This document shows, piece by piece, positions 16,871-26,081 of a stretch of DNA of 64,000 nucleotides. Each line of letters opens with the position of its first letter. The first letter of the stretch is position 1. The position numbers and the translations under genes are program-made. Below the pieces are notes generated by a model. That model had not been told where the DNA came from. It made no database searches and saw only the letters and a list, made by a program, of their open reading frames with translations. Origin of the DNA: Pseudofrankia inefficax (GTDB lineage Bacteria > Actinomycetota > Actinomycetes > Frankiales > Frankiaceae); the NCBI RefSeq assembly GCF_000166135.1, contig NC_014666.1, forward strand, positions 1,364,001 through 1,428,000. The letters run 5' to 3'.

Positions 16871-17821
16871 GTGCGTTGGTGGCGAGGGCTGGACAACACG
16901 CCAGTCGACTGGCGTGGTGGCGTCGTCACGATCGGTTTTTTCGACGGCGTCCATGTGGGCCATCGGAAGATCATCGGCCGGGCCGTCGAGCGGGCGACGG
17001 CGCTCGGCCTGCCGTTGCTGGTGCTGACCTTCGATCCGCACCCCGGCGAGGTACTGCGCCCAGGCAGCCATCCGGCGCTGCTGACGACGCTGCAGTTCAA
17101 GACCGAGCTGCTCGCGGCGATCGGCGTCGACGCCCTCTGCGTCCAGCCGTTCACGCTGGAGTTCAGTGAGGTTCCGGCGGACGAGTTCGTCGCCAAGATC
17201 CTGGTCGAGACGCTGCGGGCCCGGGTGGTCGTCGTCGGGCAGAACTTCAGCTATGGGCACCGGGCGCTCGGCAGGATCGACACGTTGGTCCGGTCCGGCG
17301 CGCAGCACGGGTTCGAGGTCGACGCCATGCCGCTGCTGCGGGACGACCACCAGGCCGGCCCCGATTCGACCCCGGTCGTCAGCTCGACCCACATCCGCGC
17401 GCAGGTCGCCGAGGGCGACGTCGCCGGCGCGGCGCAGGGCCTGGGTCGGCTGCACCGGGTCGAGGGGGTCGTGGTGCACGGCGACGCGCGTGGCCGCACG
17501 ATCGGCTTCCCCACGGCGAACCTGCAGGTCACCCCATGGGCGGCGATCCCGGCGGACGGCGTCTACGCGGGGTACGCCTGCTGGTCGGGCCGTCGCCAGC
17601 CGGCCGCGATCTCGATCGGCACGAACCCGACCTTCGCCGGCCGGGAGCGCCGGGTCGAGGCGTTCCTGCTCGACTTCGACGGCGACCTGTACGGCGAGTA
17701 CATGGCCTTCGAGTTCGTCGCCCTGCTGCGCCCGACGTTGAAATTCAACTCGGTTGAAGAGCTGGTCAGCCAGATGACGCTCGACGTCGGGGCGACCCGC
17801 ACCGCCACCACCGCGACCTGA
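16871..17821 (+). CDS. ribF: Bifunctional riboflavin kinase / FAD synthetase
   Basis: 316 residues. Turns riboflavin into FMN and then FAD. The N-terminal nucleotidyltransferase domain has GFFDGVHVGH (about residues 22-31, the HxGH-type site) and the closing SSTHIRAQVAEGDV motif (about 173). The C-terminal riboflavin kinase barrel has GRTIGFPTANL (about 203) and ends with the GEYMAFEFVALLRP strand. The GTG start gives the normal family N-terminus (VRWWRGLDNTPVDWRGG). The stop lies inside a 20-bp tandem duplication. Confidence 0.95.
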   Translation: MRWWRGLDNTPVDWRGGVVTIGFFDGVHVGHRKIIGRAVERATALGLPLLVLTFDPHPGEVLRPGSHPALLTTLQFKTELLAAIGVDALCVQPFTLEFSEVPADEFVAKILVETLRARVVVVGQNFSYGHRALGRIDTLVRSGAQHGFEVDAMPLLRDDHQAGPDSTPVVSSTHIRAQVAEGDVAGAAQGLGRLHRVEGVVVHGDARGRTIGFPTANLQVTPWAAIPADGVYAGYACWSGRRQPAAISIGTNPTFAGRERRVEAFLLDFDGDLYGEYMAFEFVALLRPTLKFNSVEELVSQMTLDVGATRTATTAT

Positions 17822-17854
17822 CGTTCAGGGCGATGACCTGACGTTCTGGGCGAT
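17815..17854 (+). repeat. 20-bp tandem duplication across the ribF stop
   Basis: Units 17815-17834 and 17835-17854 differ at one base. The first copy contains the ribF stop codon. The duplication is just upstream of the rpsO leader. Confidence 0.85.
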
Positions 17855-18091
17855 GGGGCATCAGGTGGCGAACGGGCGCAGAAGGTGCCCCTCGGGCCCG
17901 CCGGGTGGGTGCGTTGGCTGCTCGGTTCCCTGGAGTTGATAGGCTGCGAAGTCAAGACGGGTGAGGTGTGTTCGCAAGCCGCAAGCCTTGATCAACGTCA
18001 ATCGTGATCAGGGGCACGGAGTGGACAGTCGGAATGCCTGGGTGACGAAGACCCTGGGCACACCCCCCTGTGCGAGAAGAAGAGGTGGATC

Positions 18092-18361
18092 GTGCCGCTT
18101 TCCAGCGACGTGAAGCAGAAGATCATGTCCGATTACGCCACGGTCGAGCGTGACACCGGCTCCCCAGAGGTGCAGGTGGCCATGCTGACCCGGCGGATCA
18201 GTGACCTGACCGAGCACTTGAAGGTGCACAAGCACGACCACCACAGCCGTCGCGGCCTGCTGTTGCTGGTCGGTCGGCGCCGCCGGCTGCTGAACTACCT
18301 GCAGAAGACGGACATCGGCCGGTACCGGGCCCTGATCGAAAGACTCGGCCTTCGCCGGTAA
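18092..18361 (+). CDS. rpsO: 30S ribosomal protein S15
   Basis: 89 residues, the normal length. S15 binds 16S rRNA early in 30S assembly. Conserved blocks: [22 protein letters not shown] and [22 protein letters not shown] (landmarks [10 protein letters not shown] and HSRRGLL), then [24 protein letters not shown] start with AAGAGGTGG upstream. The 270-nt leader probably holds the promoter and may hold the structure through which S15 represses its own translation in other bacteria; I could not identify that structure. A strong hairpin follows, then pnp. Confidence 0.96.
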   Translation: MPLSSDVKQKIMSDYATVERDTGSPEVQVAMLTRRISDLTEHLKVHKHDHHSRRGLLLLVGRRRRLLNYLQKTDIGRYRALIERLGLRR

Positions 18362-18366
18362 GTGAC

Positions 18367-18399
18367 CAGAGGGAGCGTCCCATGGGGCCGCTCCCTCTG
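18367..18399 (+). terminator. Hairpin terminator after rpsO
   Basis: Perfect 11-bp stem, cagagggagcg at 18367-18377 with cgctccctctg at 18389-18399, and an 11-nt loop, five bases after the rpsO stop. No U-tract. It may be a partial terminator and an RNase processing site between rpsO and pnp. Confidence 0.65.
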
Positions 18400-18813
18400 C
18401 CGCATATCGGGTAGGTGCGGACAGTCGCGAGGCGGCGGATCCTGGTCGCCGCCCTGCGGGCGGCCTCCCGGCGGCCCGTGATGCTAGCCCGGGGGGCGAC
18501 CCCCGGACCCGCGGCGATCCGCTGGCGCGGATCGCGGGTTCTCGGGCCGGCGGTGCGCTGGCCGGCCAGTGGTTCAGGGGCCGGCATGCAGGCGCAGGGT
18601 ACGAGGTACGAGAAGTGCAGAACCGCTCCGGGCGAGACGAGACCCCGGCGCGGCGGAGGACCTGACCGGGTCCGTGGTGGCGCGAGCCGCCGGTCCTCGG
18701 TCGTGACTCCCGGATGGCCCGCGTACGCGGAGCCGGCCGAGAGCCACGACTGAGCACCGGCACCCCTTCGCCAGACGGCCCCGGCCAGGTGAAGAGGATG
18801 GAGGACCAAAGAA
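18400..18813 (+). promoter_or_regulatory. Structured pnp leader
   Basis: 414 nt with no credible gene. It holds several G/C hairpins: a 9-bp perfect stem at 18514-18535 (gcgatccgc, loop tggc) and a shorter stem at about 18489-18506 (ccggggg/cccccgg). Structured rpsO-pnp spacers are processed by RNase III and PNPase in other bacteria including Streptomyces, controlling pnp. GGAGGACC lies before the pnp start. Confidence 0.5.
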
Positions 18814-20997
18814 GTGGATGACTCGACAACGGCGACCGAGGCGGTCGTCACCACCCCGCTCGGCACCCGGACGATCCGGTTCGAGACCGGCCGGCTGGCC
18901 AAGCAGGCCGCGGGCTCCGTGGTCGCCTACCTGGGCGACACGATGGTGCTGTCCGCGACGACAGCCAGCAAGAACCCCAAGGAAAACCTGGACTTCTTCC
19001 CGCTGACGGTCGACGTCGAGGAGCGGATGTACGCGGCCGGGCGCATCCCCGGCTCGTTCTTCCGCCGCGAGGGCCGGCCGAGCGAGGACGCGATCCTGAC
19101 CTGCCGGCTGATCGACCGGCCGCTGCGCCCGTCGTTCACCAAGGGCCTGCGCAACGAGATCCAGGTCGTCGCGACCGTGCTCGCGCTCGACCCGGAGACG
19201 CTCTACGACGTCGTCGCGATCAACGCGGCCAGCGCGTCGACGCTGCTCGCCGGCCTGCCGTTCACCGGCCCGGTCGGCGCGACCCGCGTCGGCTACGTCG
19301 ACGGCCAGTGGGTCGCGTTCCCGACCCACGCCGAGCTCGCCCGCGCCACCTTCGACATGGTCGTCGCCGGCCGCGTGCTGGAGGACGACTCCGACGTCGC
19401 GATCATGATGGTCGAGGCCGAGGCGACCCCGGGCACCGTGGCGCTGCTCGCCGACGGCGCTCCGGCGCCGACCGAGGACGTCGTCGCCGCCGGCCTCGAG
19501 GCCGCGAAGCCCGCGATCCGCGAGCTGTGCCGGGCCCAGCGGGAGCTGGCCGCCGCCGCGGCCAAGCCGGTCCGCGAGTACCCCGTGTTCCTGGACTACA
19601 CCGACGACGTGCTGGACGTGCTGACCAACGCGGTTGGCGACGAGCTGGCCGCCGCGCTGCGGATCGCCGGCAAGCAGGAGCGCGAGACCGAGCTGGACCG
19701 GGTCAAGGCCCTGGCGGTCGAGAAGGTCGGCTCGCAGTTCGACGGCCGCGAGAAGGAGATCGGCGCGGCCTACCGGGCGCTGACCAAGAAGCTGGTCCGC
19801 AAGCGGGTCGTCGAGGACGGCCTGCGCATCGACGGCCGGGCCACCACCGAGATCCGCGCGCTGTCCGCCGAGGTGGACTACGTGCCGCGGGTGCACGGCT
19901 CGGCGCTGTTCGAGCGTGGCGAGACCCAGATCCTGGGTGTCACGACGCTGGCGATGCTCCGGCTGGAGCAGACCATCGACACGCTCAACCCGGACCGCAC
20001 CAAGCGCTACATGCACAACTACAACTTCCCGCCGTACTCGACCGGTGAGACCGGCCGGGTCGGCTCGCCGAAGCGCCGCGAGATCGGCCACGGCGCGCTG
20101 GCCGAGCGGGCGCTGCTGCCGGTGCTGCCGAGCCGCGAGGAGTTCCCCTACGCGATCCGGCAGGTCTCCGAGGCGCTCAGCTCCAACGGGTCGACCTCGA
20201 TGGGCTCGGTGTGCGCGAGCACGCTGTCGCTGCTGAACGCCGGTGTGCCGCTGCGGGCGCCGGTCGCCGGCATCGCGATGGGCCTGATCCGCGAGGGCGA
20301 CGCGTTCGTCACGCTGACGGACATCCTGGGCGCCGAGGACGCGTACGGCGACATGGACTTCAAGGTCGCCGGCACCCGCGAGTTCGTCACCGCCCTGCAG
20401 CTGGACACCAAGCTCGACGGCATCCCGGCGAACGTGCTCGCCGCCGCCCTGCAGCAGGCCCGCGCGGCCCGGCTCGCGATCCTCGACGTCATGGCCGAGG
20501 CCATCGAGGGCCCGGACGAGATGTCGCAGCACGCGCCGCGGGTCATCTCGGTCAAGATCCCGGTGGACAAGATCGGCGAGGTCATCGGCCCGAAGGGCAA
20601 GATGATCAACCAGATCCAGGCCGACAGCGGGGCCGAGATCACCGTCGAGGATGACGGCACGATCTACATCGGCGCGGCCGACGGCGTCTCCGCGGAGACG
20701 GCGCGCTCGGCGATCAACGCGATCGCCAACCCGCAGATGCCGGAGGTCGGGGAGCGCTACCTCGGCACGATCGTGAAGATCACGAACTTCGGCGCCTTCG
20801 TCTCCCTCACCCCGGGCAAGGACGGCCTGCTGCACGTCAGCAAGCTCAAGCAGCTCTCGGGCGGCAAGCGGGTGGAGAAGGTCGAGGACGTGCTCAACGT
20901 CGGCCAGAAGCTGCAGGTCGAGATCACCGAGATCGACAGCCGCGGCAAGATCAGTCTCTCGCCGGCGGAGGAAGCCGCCGCCGTCGCGGGCGCCTGA
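18814..20997 (+). CDS. pnp: Polynucleotide phosphorylase / guanosine pentaphosphate synthetase
   Basis: 727 residues. Phosphorolytic 3'-5' exoribonuclease and RNA polymerising enzyme; the actinomycete enzyme is also named GpsI. Two RNase PH domains (about 15-150 and 330-560) are joined by a helical domain. The second holds the core active site ([18 protein letters not shown] region; [15 protein letters not shown]). The KH domain has [15 protein letters not shown] (about 590) and the S1 domain starts [17 protein letters not shown] (about 650). GTG start preceded by GGAGGACCAAAGAA. The M16 peptidase gene follows after 7 nt. Confidence 0.97.
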   Translation: MDDSTTATEAVVTTPLGTRTIRFETGRLAKQAAGSVVAYLGDTMVLSATTASKNPKENLDFFPLTVDVEERMYAAGRIPGSFFRREGRPSEDAILTCRLIDRPLRPSFTKGLRNEIQVVATVLALDPETLYDVVAINAASASTLLAGLPFTGPVGATRVGYVDGQWVAFPTHAELARATFDMVVAGRVLEDDSDVAIMMVEAEATPGTVALLADGAPAPTEDVVAAGLEAAKPAIRELCRAQRELAAAAAKPVREYPVFLDYTDDVLDVLTNAVGDELAAALRIAGKQERETELDRVKALAVEKVGSQFDGREKEIGAAYRALTKKLVRKRVVEDGLRIDGRATTEIRALSAEVDYVPRVHGSALFERGETQILGVTTLAMLRLEQTIDTLNPDRTKRYMHNYNFPPYSTGETGRVGSPKRREIGHGALAERALLPVLPSREEFPYAIRQVSEALSSNGSTSMGSVCASTLSLLNAGVPLRAPVAGIAMGLIREGDAFVTLTDILGAEDAYGDMDFKVAGTREFVTALQLDTKLDGIPANVLAAALQQARAARLAILDVMAEAIEGPDEMSQHAPRVISVKIPVDKIGEVIGPKGKMINQIQADSGAEITVEDDGTIYIGAADGVSAETARSAINAIANPQMPEVGERYLGTIVKITNFGAFVSLTPGKDGLLHVSKLKQLSGGKRVEKVEDVLNVGQKLQVEITEIDSRGKISLSPAEEAAAVAGA

Positions 20998-21004
20998 CAC
21001 GCCC

Positions 21005-22357
21005 ATGACACAACTCGACGAGACCCAGACGCCGTCGGCTCGGGCCGCCGCGCTGCTCGCGGGCCGGCCGACCGTGGAACTGCTGGGCGGGAGCGCGCGG
21101 CGCACGGTCCTGCCCGGCGGCCTGCGGGTGCTGACCGAGCAGGTGCCCGGCGTACGGTCGGCCGCCATCGGCGTCTGGGTCGGCGTCGGCTCGCGGGACG
21201 AGGACCCGGCGACGGCGGGCTGCTCGCACTTCCTGGAGCACCTGCTGTTCAAGGGGACGCCGAGCCGCGACGCGCTGACCATCAGCGCGTCCGTCGAGGC
21301 CGTCGGCGGTGATCTCAACGCGTTCACCGCGAAGGAGTACACCTGCTACTACGCGCGGGTCCTCGACGAGGACCTGCCGATGGCGATCGACGTCGTCTGC
21401 GACATGGTGGCGAACTCGGTCATCACCGCGGCCGACGTCGAGGCCGAGCGGGGCGTGATCCTCGAGGAGATCGCCATGCACGAGGACGACCCCGGCGACG
21501 TCGTGCACGACGTCTTCGCCGAGGCCGTCCTCGGCTCGTCGTCGCTGGGCCGCCCGGTCCTCGGCACGATCGACTCGATCGAGGCCCTGCACCGGGACAC
21601 GATCGCCGAGTACTACCGGGGGCGTTACACCGCGCCGGCGCTGGTGGTCGCGGTCGCGGGGAACATCGACCACGACCGGACCCTGGCGATGGTCGCGGAG
21701 GCCTTCGCCGACCGGCTCGCCGGCCCGGCCGACTCCGCCGGGCCGCGCGGCGGTGCCTACGGCTACCCGGGCAAGCCCGGGCTGCTGGTCTCCCGCCGGC
21801 CGACCGAGCAGGCCAACGTCGTGCTCGGCACCGCGGGGATGTCCCGGCGTGACCCGCGCCGGTTCGCGCTGGGCCTGCTCTCCACGGCGCTCGGCGGCGG
21901 CATGAGCTCGCGGCTGTTCCAGGAGGTCCGGGAGAAGCGCGGCCTGGCGTACTCGGTCTACTCGTTCGCGACCCACTTCGCCGACGCGGGCCTGTTCGGC
22001 CTGTACGCCGGCTGCGCGCCCAAGCGGGCCCGTGAGGTGCTGGAGATCTGCCGCGACGAGGTCCGCCAGATCGCCGAGCGAGGGATCACCCAGGAGGAGC
22101 TCGACCGGGCCCGCGGCCAGACCCGCGGCTCGCTCGTCCTCGGGCTGGAGGACACCGGCTCGCGGATGAGCCGCCTCGGCAAGGGCGAGCTGGTCCACGG
22201 CGAGCTGCTCTCCGTCGACGAGGTGCTCGCCAGGGTCGACGCCGTGACCCTCGGCGACGTCCAGGCGATCGCGGGCGAGCTCGTGGCGCAGCCCTGGGGC
22301 CTCGGCGTCATCGGGCCTTTCAAGAACGACAGCGACTTCGCGGCCCTGGTCTCCTGA
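21005..22357 (+). CDS. M16 family zinc metallopeptidase
   Basis: 450 residues. Insulinase/pitrilysin-type peptidase related to mitochondrial processing peptidase and to the PepR/YmxG group. The inverted zinc motif HFLEH (about residue 75-79) is present in GCSHFLEHLLFKGT, and the distal zinc-binding glutamate lies in EAERGVILEEIAMHEDDP (about residue 150). The C-terminal half is the inactive M16 repeat (GGGMSSRLFQEVREKRGLAYSV as landmark GMSSRLFQEVREKRG). The gene is always found after pnp in actinobacteria. Its physiological substrate is unknown. Start ATG 21005, seven bases after pnp, so the two share a transcript. Confidence 0.92.
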   Translation: MTQLDETQTPSARAAALLAGRPTVELLGGSARRTVLPGGLRVLTEQVPGVRSAAIGVWVGVGSRDEDPATAGCSHFLEHLLFKGTPSRDALTISASVEAVGGDLNAFTAKEYTCYYARVLDEDLPMAIDVVCDMVANSVITAADVEAERGVILEEIAMHEDDPGDVVHDVFAEAVLGSSSLGRPVLGTIDSIEALHRDTIAEYYRGRYTAPALVVAVAGNIDHDRTLAMVAEAFADRLAGPADSAGPRGGAYGYPGKPGLLVSRRPTEQANVVLGTAGMSRRDPRRFALGLLSTALGGGMSSRLFQEVREKRGLAYSVYSFATHFADAGLFGLYAGCAPKRAREVLEICRDEVRQIAERGITQEELDRARGQTRGSLVLGLEDTGSRMSRLGKGELVHGELLSVDEVLARVDAVTLGDVQAIAGELVAQPWGLGVIGPFKNDSDFAALVS

Positions 22358-22369
22358 CCGGTCTCGCCT

Positions 22370-22404
22370 GACGAGGCCCTTCCCTGTCGGGGGAGGGCCT
22401 CGTC
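22370..22404 (+). terminator. Terminator hairpin after the M16 peptidase gene
   Basis: 15-bp stem, gacgaggcccttccc at 22370-22384 with ggggagggcctcgtc at 22390-22404 (one G-U pair), and a 5-nt loop, 12 nt after the stop; followed by a short GGTTT run. Confidence 0.75.
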
Positions 22405-22441
22405 CGGTTTCGGCGGCGGACCGGGTCGTCGGGCACTTGGC

Positions 22442-23289
<848 letters not shown>

Positions 23290-23449
23290 GCGAGCCACCC
23301 GGACAGGTCCTTCGCCGCTCCGCCCTTGTATCTGGTTCGGCCGCCGCTTCCTCCGCGATGGCCCGGGTGGCCCGGGGTAGCCCGGGTTGGTCTCGGTGGT
23401 CGCGGTGCTGTGTTCGGGCGACCGCGCTTGTGGCCTAGGGCAACGCCGG

Positions 23450-23637
23450 TTTCCATACCTGATCGGTGATCACTGACAGCCGTTCCCGCGCCCGAGGGCG
23501 CTTGATCGCGTACTGGGTATGGAAATCGTCGTTCCATGCCCTGGTTCGCGCCTTTTATCCATATCCAATTAGTGATCATGGCTGGCCGGGCCGCTGAAAT
23601 CGGCCGAAGATCGCCAGCTGGGTAGCCAAACCGGCGC
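23450..23637. repeat. ~188-bp imperfect palindromic intergenic element, copy A
   Basis: Starts tttccatacc (23450-23459), whose complement ggtatggaaa recurs at 23516-23525. A second arm tttatccata (about 23554-23563) faces the degenerate end gggtagccaaaccggcgcc (about 23620-23637). Copy B at 36749-36935 has the same layout and length. No open frame explains the conservation. The rest of the gap 23290-23771 holds no gene that I can support. Confidence 0.75.
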
Positions 23638-23771
23638 CTGCGCTCGAAACGAAGAAGATCCACCTCGGGTGGCCCGACCTCGCCGAGAACGTGTCGCGTC
23701 CGCCGAGGGCGTCCCGGCGCCCGAGGCGTTCCGCGGTGCGGTCGATCTCCGTGTTCCGCGGTGTGGGGGGG

Positions 23772-26030
23772 TTATGCGAGGCGGTCGCGGGCGGGGAGTA
23801 GGCGGCGGGCTGGTGGGGCGGCGATCGAGGCGACGATCAGTTGGCCGGCGCGGTCGCGGACGCAGCCGAAGATCGCGATGTACAGCGGGCGGGCGGCCGG
23901 GAGTGGCAGGCCGTCGTCGAGCTCGTAGCGGGCGTTGGTGACCTTTCGGAACCCCGCGACCGGGTCGTTGGCGGCGATCGGCGGAGCGTCCGGCCGCCAG
24001 GTGACGATCACCTCGGTGCAGCCGTCCGGCCAGGTCCACTGGAGTCTGCCGGCCACGACCGCGAGGTCGCGGGCCGGCTCCAGGCTGTCGGCCGGCGTTC
24101 GGGTGAGCAGCCGGGTGCTCTCGTCCTCCGGGTCGATCGTGTCCGCCGCCTGGGCCGTCGGGCCGGCCGCCGGCTCGGTGATCGTCTCCGCGGCCAGTTC
24201 CTCCGCCGCCGGGCCCTGCCAGACGGCGGGCTGTGACCACACTCCGGCGATGCCGGCCCGTACCTCGTAGCCGGGCAGCGCGGCCTCGGCGGGTACGCCG
24301 CCGTCGTCGATCCGGGTCGTCGCGGTGACGCCGACCGCTCGGCTGGAGCCGTCCGTGCCGATCCGCAGCACCCGGTAGTGGACGCCGGGCGTGGGGGAGG
24401 GCACCCAGCTGACCTCGACGGCGCCGGCGGCGCGGCGGACCGCGAGCGCGCCCGGCGGCAGCAGGCCCTCCAGGAGCAGGGCGCGTGCCTCGTCCGAGTC
24501 CGCCGCCAGTTCCAGGGCGGCCATCGCGAGCGCCGCGCGGTCGGCCGGCGCGGCGGCGGCAGCGGCGGCGAGCAGCTCGCCGGCTCGCTGGTGGCGTTCC
24601 TCCACCTCGACGGTGACGGCGGCCAGGTCGGCGCCGTCCGGGCCGGGCACGTCCCGGGCGATCCGGCTCAGCTCGGCGGCCAGTTGCCTGGCCTGGTCCA
24701 GCCGATGGGCGGCGACGGCCTGGGTGAGCCTGGCCCAGCCCTCGTGGGCCTGGCGGATCACCGACTCGATCGCCTCCCCGAGAGCGCGGATCGGCGGGGT
24801 GGCGGTGCCGGCGATCTCCAGGGCGTGCGCGAGCCGCTCGTGGGCCGCTATCGGGGCGCCGGCGTCGAGCAGAACCCTGGCCTGTTCGAGGATCTCCCGC
24901 CAGTCCTGGTCGCTGCCGTGTCTCGACCGTCCGGGCGTGGCGGCGGCCGGCGACGTGTGCCCGGACGCCGCCCCGGGCTCGCGGGCCGTCCCTCGGGCCG
25001 GCGTCGAACCGGTCCGCCGATCGGGTGCCGAGCCCTGCGCGTGCTCCTGGTCGGGAACCTGGGTGATGGCCGCGTCATCCACGCCGGCCTCGCGGGCGAG
25101 GGCGCGGACCACGGCCTCGGCGCGCGCCCGGTCGAGGCCCTCGCCGCGCGCCGCCGTGACGAGCAGGGCCGCGTCGGCCGGCAGCAGCCGGTCCTCCACC
25201 AGCAGCACCGCCGCCAGCCGTGGGCGCAGCAGGTCGGCCGCGGCGGCCGCCAGCGCGTCCAGGTAGGCCTCCGGGTCGCCGTCGAGCAGCAGCGTCGTGA
25301 CCGCGGCGAGCAGGTCGTCGATCAGCGCGCGGCGCCGGTCCGGCCGGCGGGCCCGGTTGCGGGTCGCGGCGCCGTCGCGGGCCGAGCGGATCGTCGCCTG
25401 GTCGCTGCCGGGTGGCACGCCGAGCAGGTCGAACAGGCTGCGCGGCGCGTCCTCGCCGACGATCCGGCCGAGCTCGTCGAGGTCGGCGCGGACCTGGCGC
25501 AGCACCTGGCGCGGCACCGAGCGGCGCGTGGTCCGTTCCGGTGTTCCGGCTGGCACGCGCGGGTAGCCGGCGATCCGCCGGTCGAACTCGGCGGCGTCGA
25601 CCCCGGCTCCCGTCGCGATCAGGCGCAGGCCGGGGATCTTGTCCTCCGGTAGGCCGCCGAACCGCTCGACGAGGCGGTCGGCGGCCGCCGCCACCGTCGC
25701 GAACCGCTCGTCCTCGCGTTCCGCGCGGGCCTGGGCGACCACCTGGGCCAGCTCGACGCGGGCCCGCTGGCCACGCAGCGCCGCCGCGAGCTCGGGGTGC
25801 TGGCGCAACAGCGCGTCGATCACGCCGCGGTAGCGGGGATGGTCACGGCTGCGCTGCCAGAACGCCCAGACCGCGTCGATCTGGGCCGAGACCGCGGCGT
25901 CGTCGAGCGTTGTCGCCTCGGCGAGCGGGATGTCGTAGATCTCGAACGGGTCGCTGTGCTCGACCCCGCCGCGCGCATGGATCGGCCCCAACACCCGGCT
26001 TCGGTAGTCGTTGGCGTCGAACGGCCCCAT
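23772..26030 (-). CDS. Hsp70-linked protein with J-like and FN3-like regions
   Basis: 752 residues; not a named family that I recognise. Residues 27-75 (DPFEIYDIPLAEATTLDD onward) and 199-262 (SLFDLLGVPPGSDQATIRSA onward) each resemble a J domain in spacing of helices I-III. The second has RPD at 229-231 where a true J domain has HPD; the first has no such triplet. The middle (about 380-560) is helical and Ala-rich with a disordered insert. The last ~190 residues look like two beta-sandwich units, with VEVSWVPSPTPGVHYRVLRIG and LQWTWPDGCTEVIVTWRPD as landmarks. It lies 51 nt downstream of the Hsp70 gene on the same strand, so co-expression is likely. No signal peptide or membrane segment. A role as a co-chaperone or client adaptor for that Hsp70 is inference. 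Confidence 0.7.
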   Translation of the reverse strand: MGPFDANDYRSRVLGPIHARGGVEHSDPFEIYDIPLAEATTLDDAAVSAQIDAVWAFWQRSRDHPRYRGVIDALLRQHPELAAALRGQRARVELAQVVAQARAEREDERFATVAAAADRLVERFGGLPEDKIPGLRLIATGAGVDAAEFDRRIAGYPRVPAGTPERTTRRSVPRQVLRQVRADLDELGRIVGEDAPRSLFDLLGVPPGSDQATIRSARDGAATRNRARRPDRRRALIDDLLAAVTTLLLDGDPEAYLDALAAAAADLLRPRLAAVLLVEDRLLPADAALLVTAARGEGLDRARAEAVVRALAREAGVDDAAITQVPDQEHAQGSAPDRRTGSTPARGTAREPGAASGHTSPAAATPGRSRHGSDQDWREILEQARVLLDAGAPIAAHERLAHALEIAGTATPPIRALGEAIESVIRQAHEGWARLTQAVAAHRLDQARQLAAELSRIARDVPGPDGADLAAVTVEVEERHQRAGELLAAAAAAAPADRAALAMAALELAADSDEARALLLEGLLPPGALAVRRAAGAVEVSWVPSPTPGVHYRVLRIGTDGSSRAVGVTATTRIDDGGVPAEAALPGYEVRAGIAGVWSQPAVWQGPAAEELAAETITEPAAGPTAQAADTIDPEDESTRLLTRTPADSLEPARDLAVVAGRLQWTWPDGCTEVIVTWRPDAPPIAANDPVAGFRKVTNARYELDDGLPLPAARPLYIAIFGCVRDRAGQLIVASIAAPPARRLLPARDRLA

Positions 26031-26081
26031 CAGATCCCTGCCCTCGTCATCCTTCCGCTGCGTCGCCCGGGCGACCGGGGC

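Noticed and set aside
23772-23790. Possible link of the dapB-Hsp70 gap repeats to a CRISPR array
   Set aside because: Only two palindromic halves per element, no regular spacers and no cas genes in the window.
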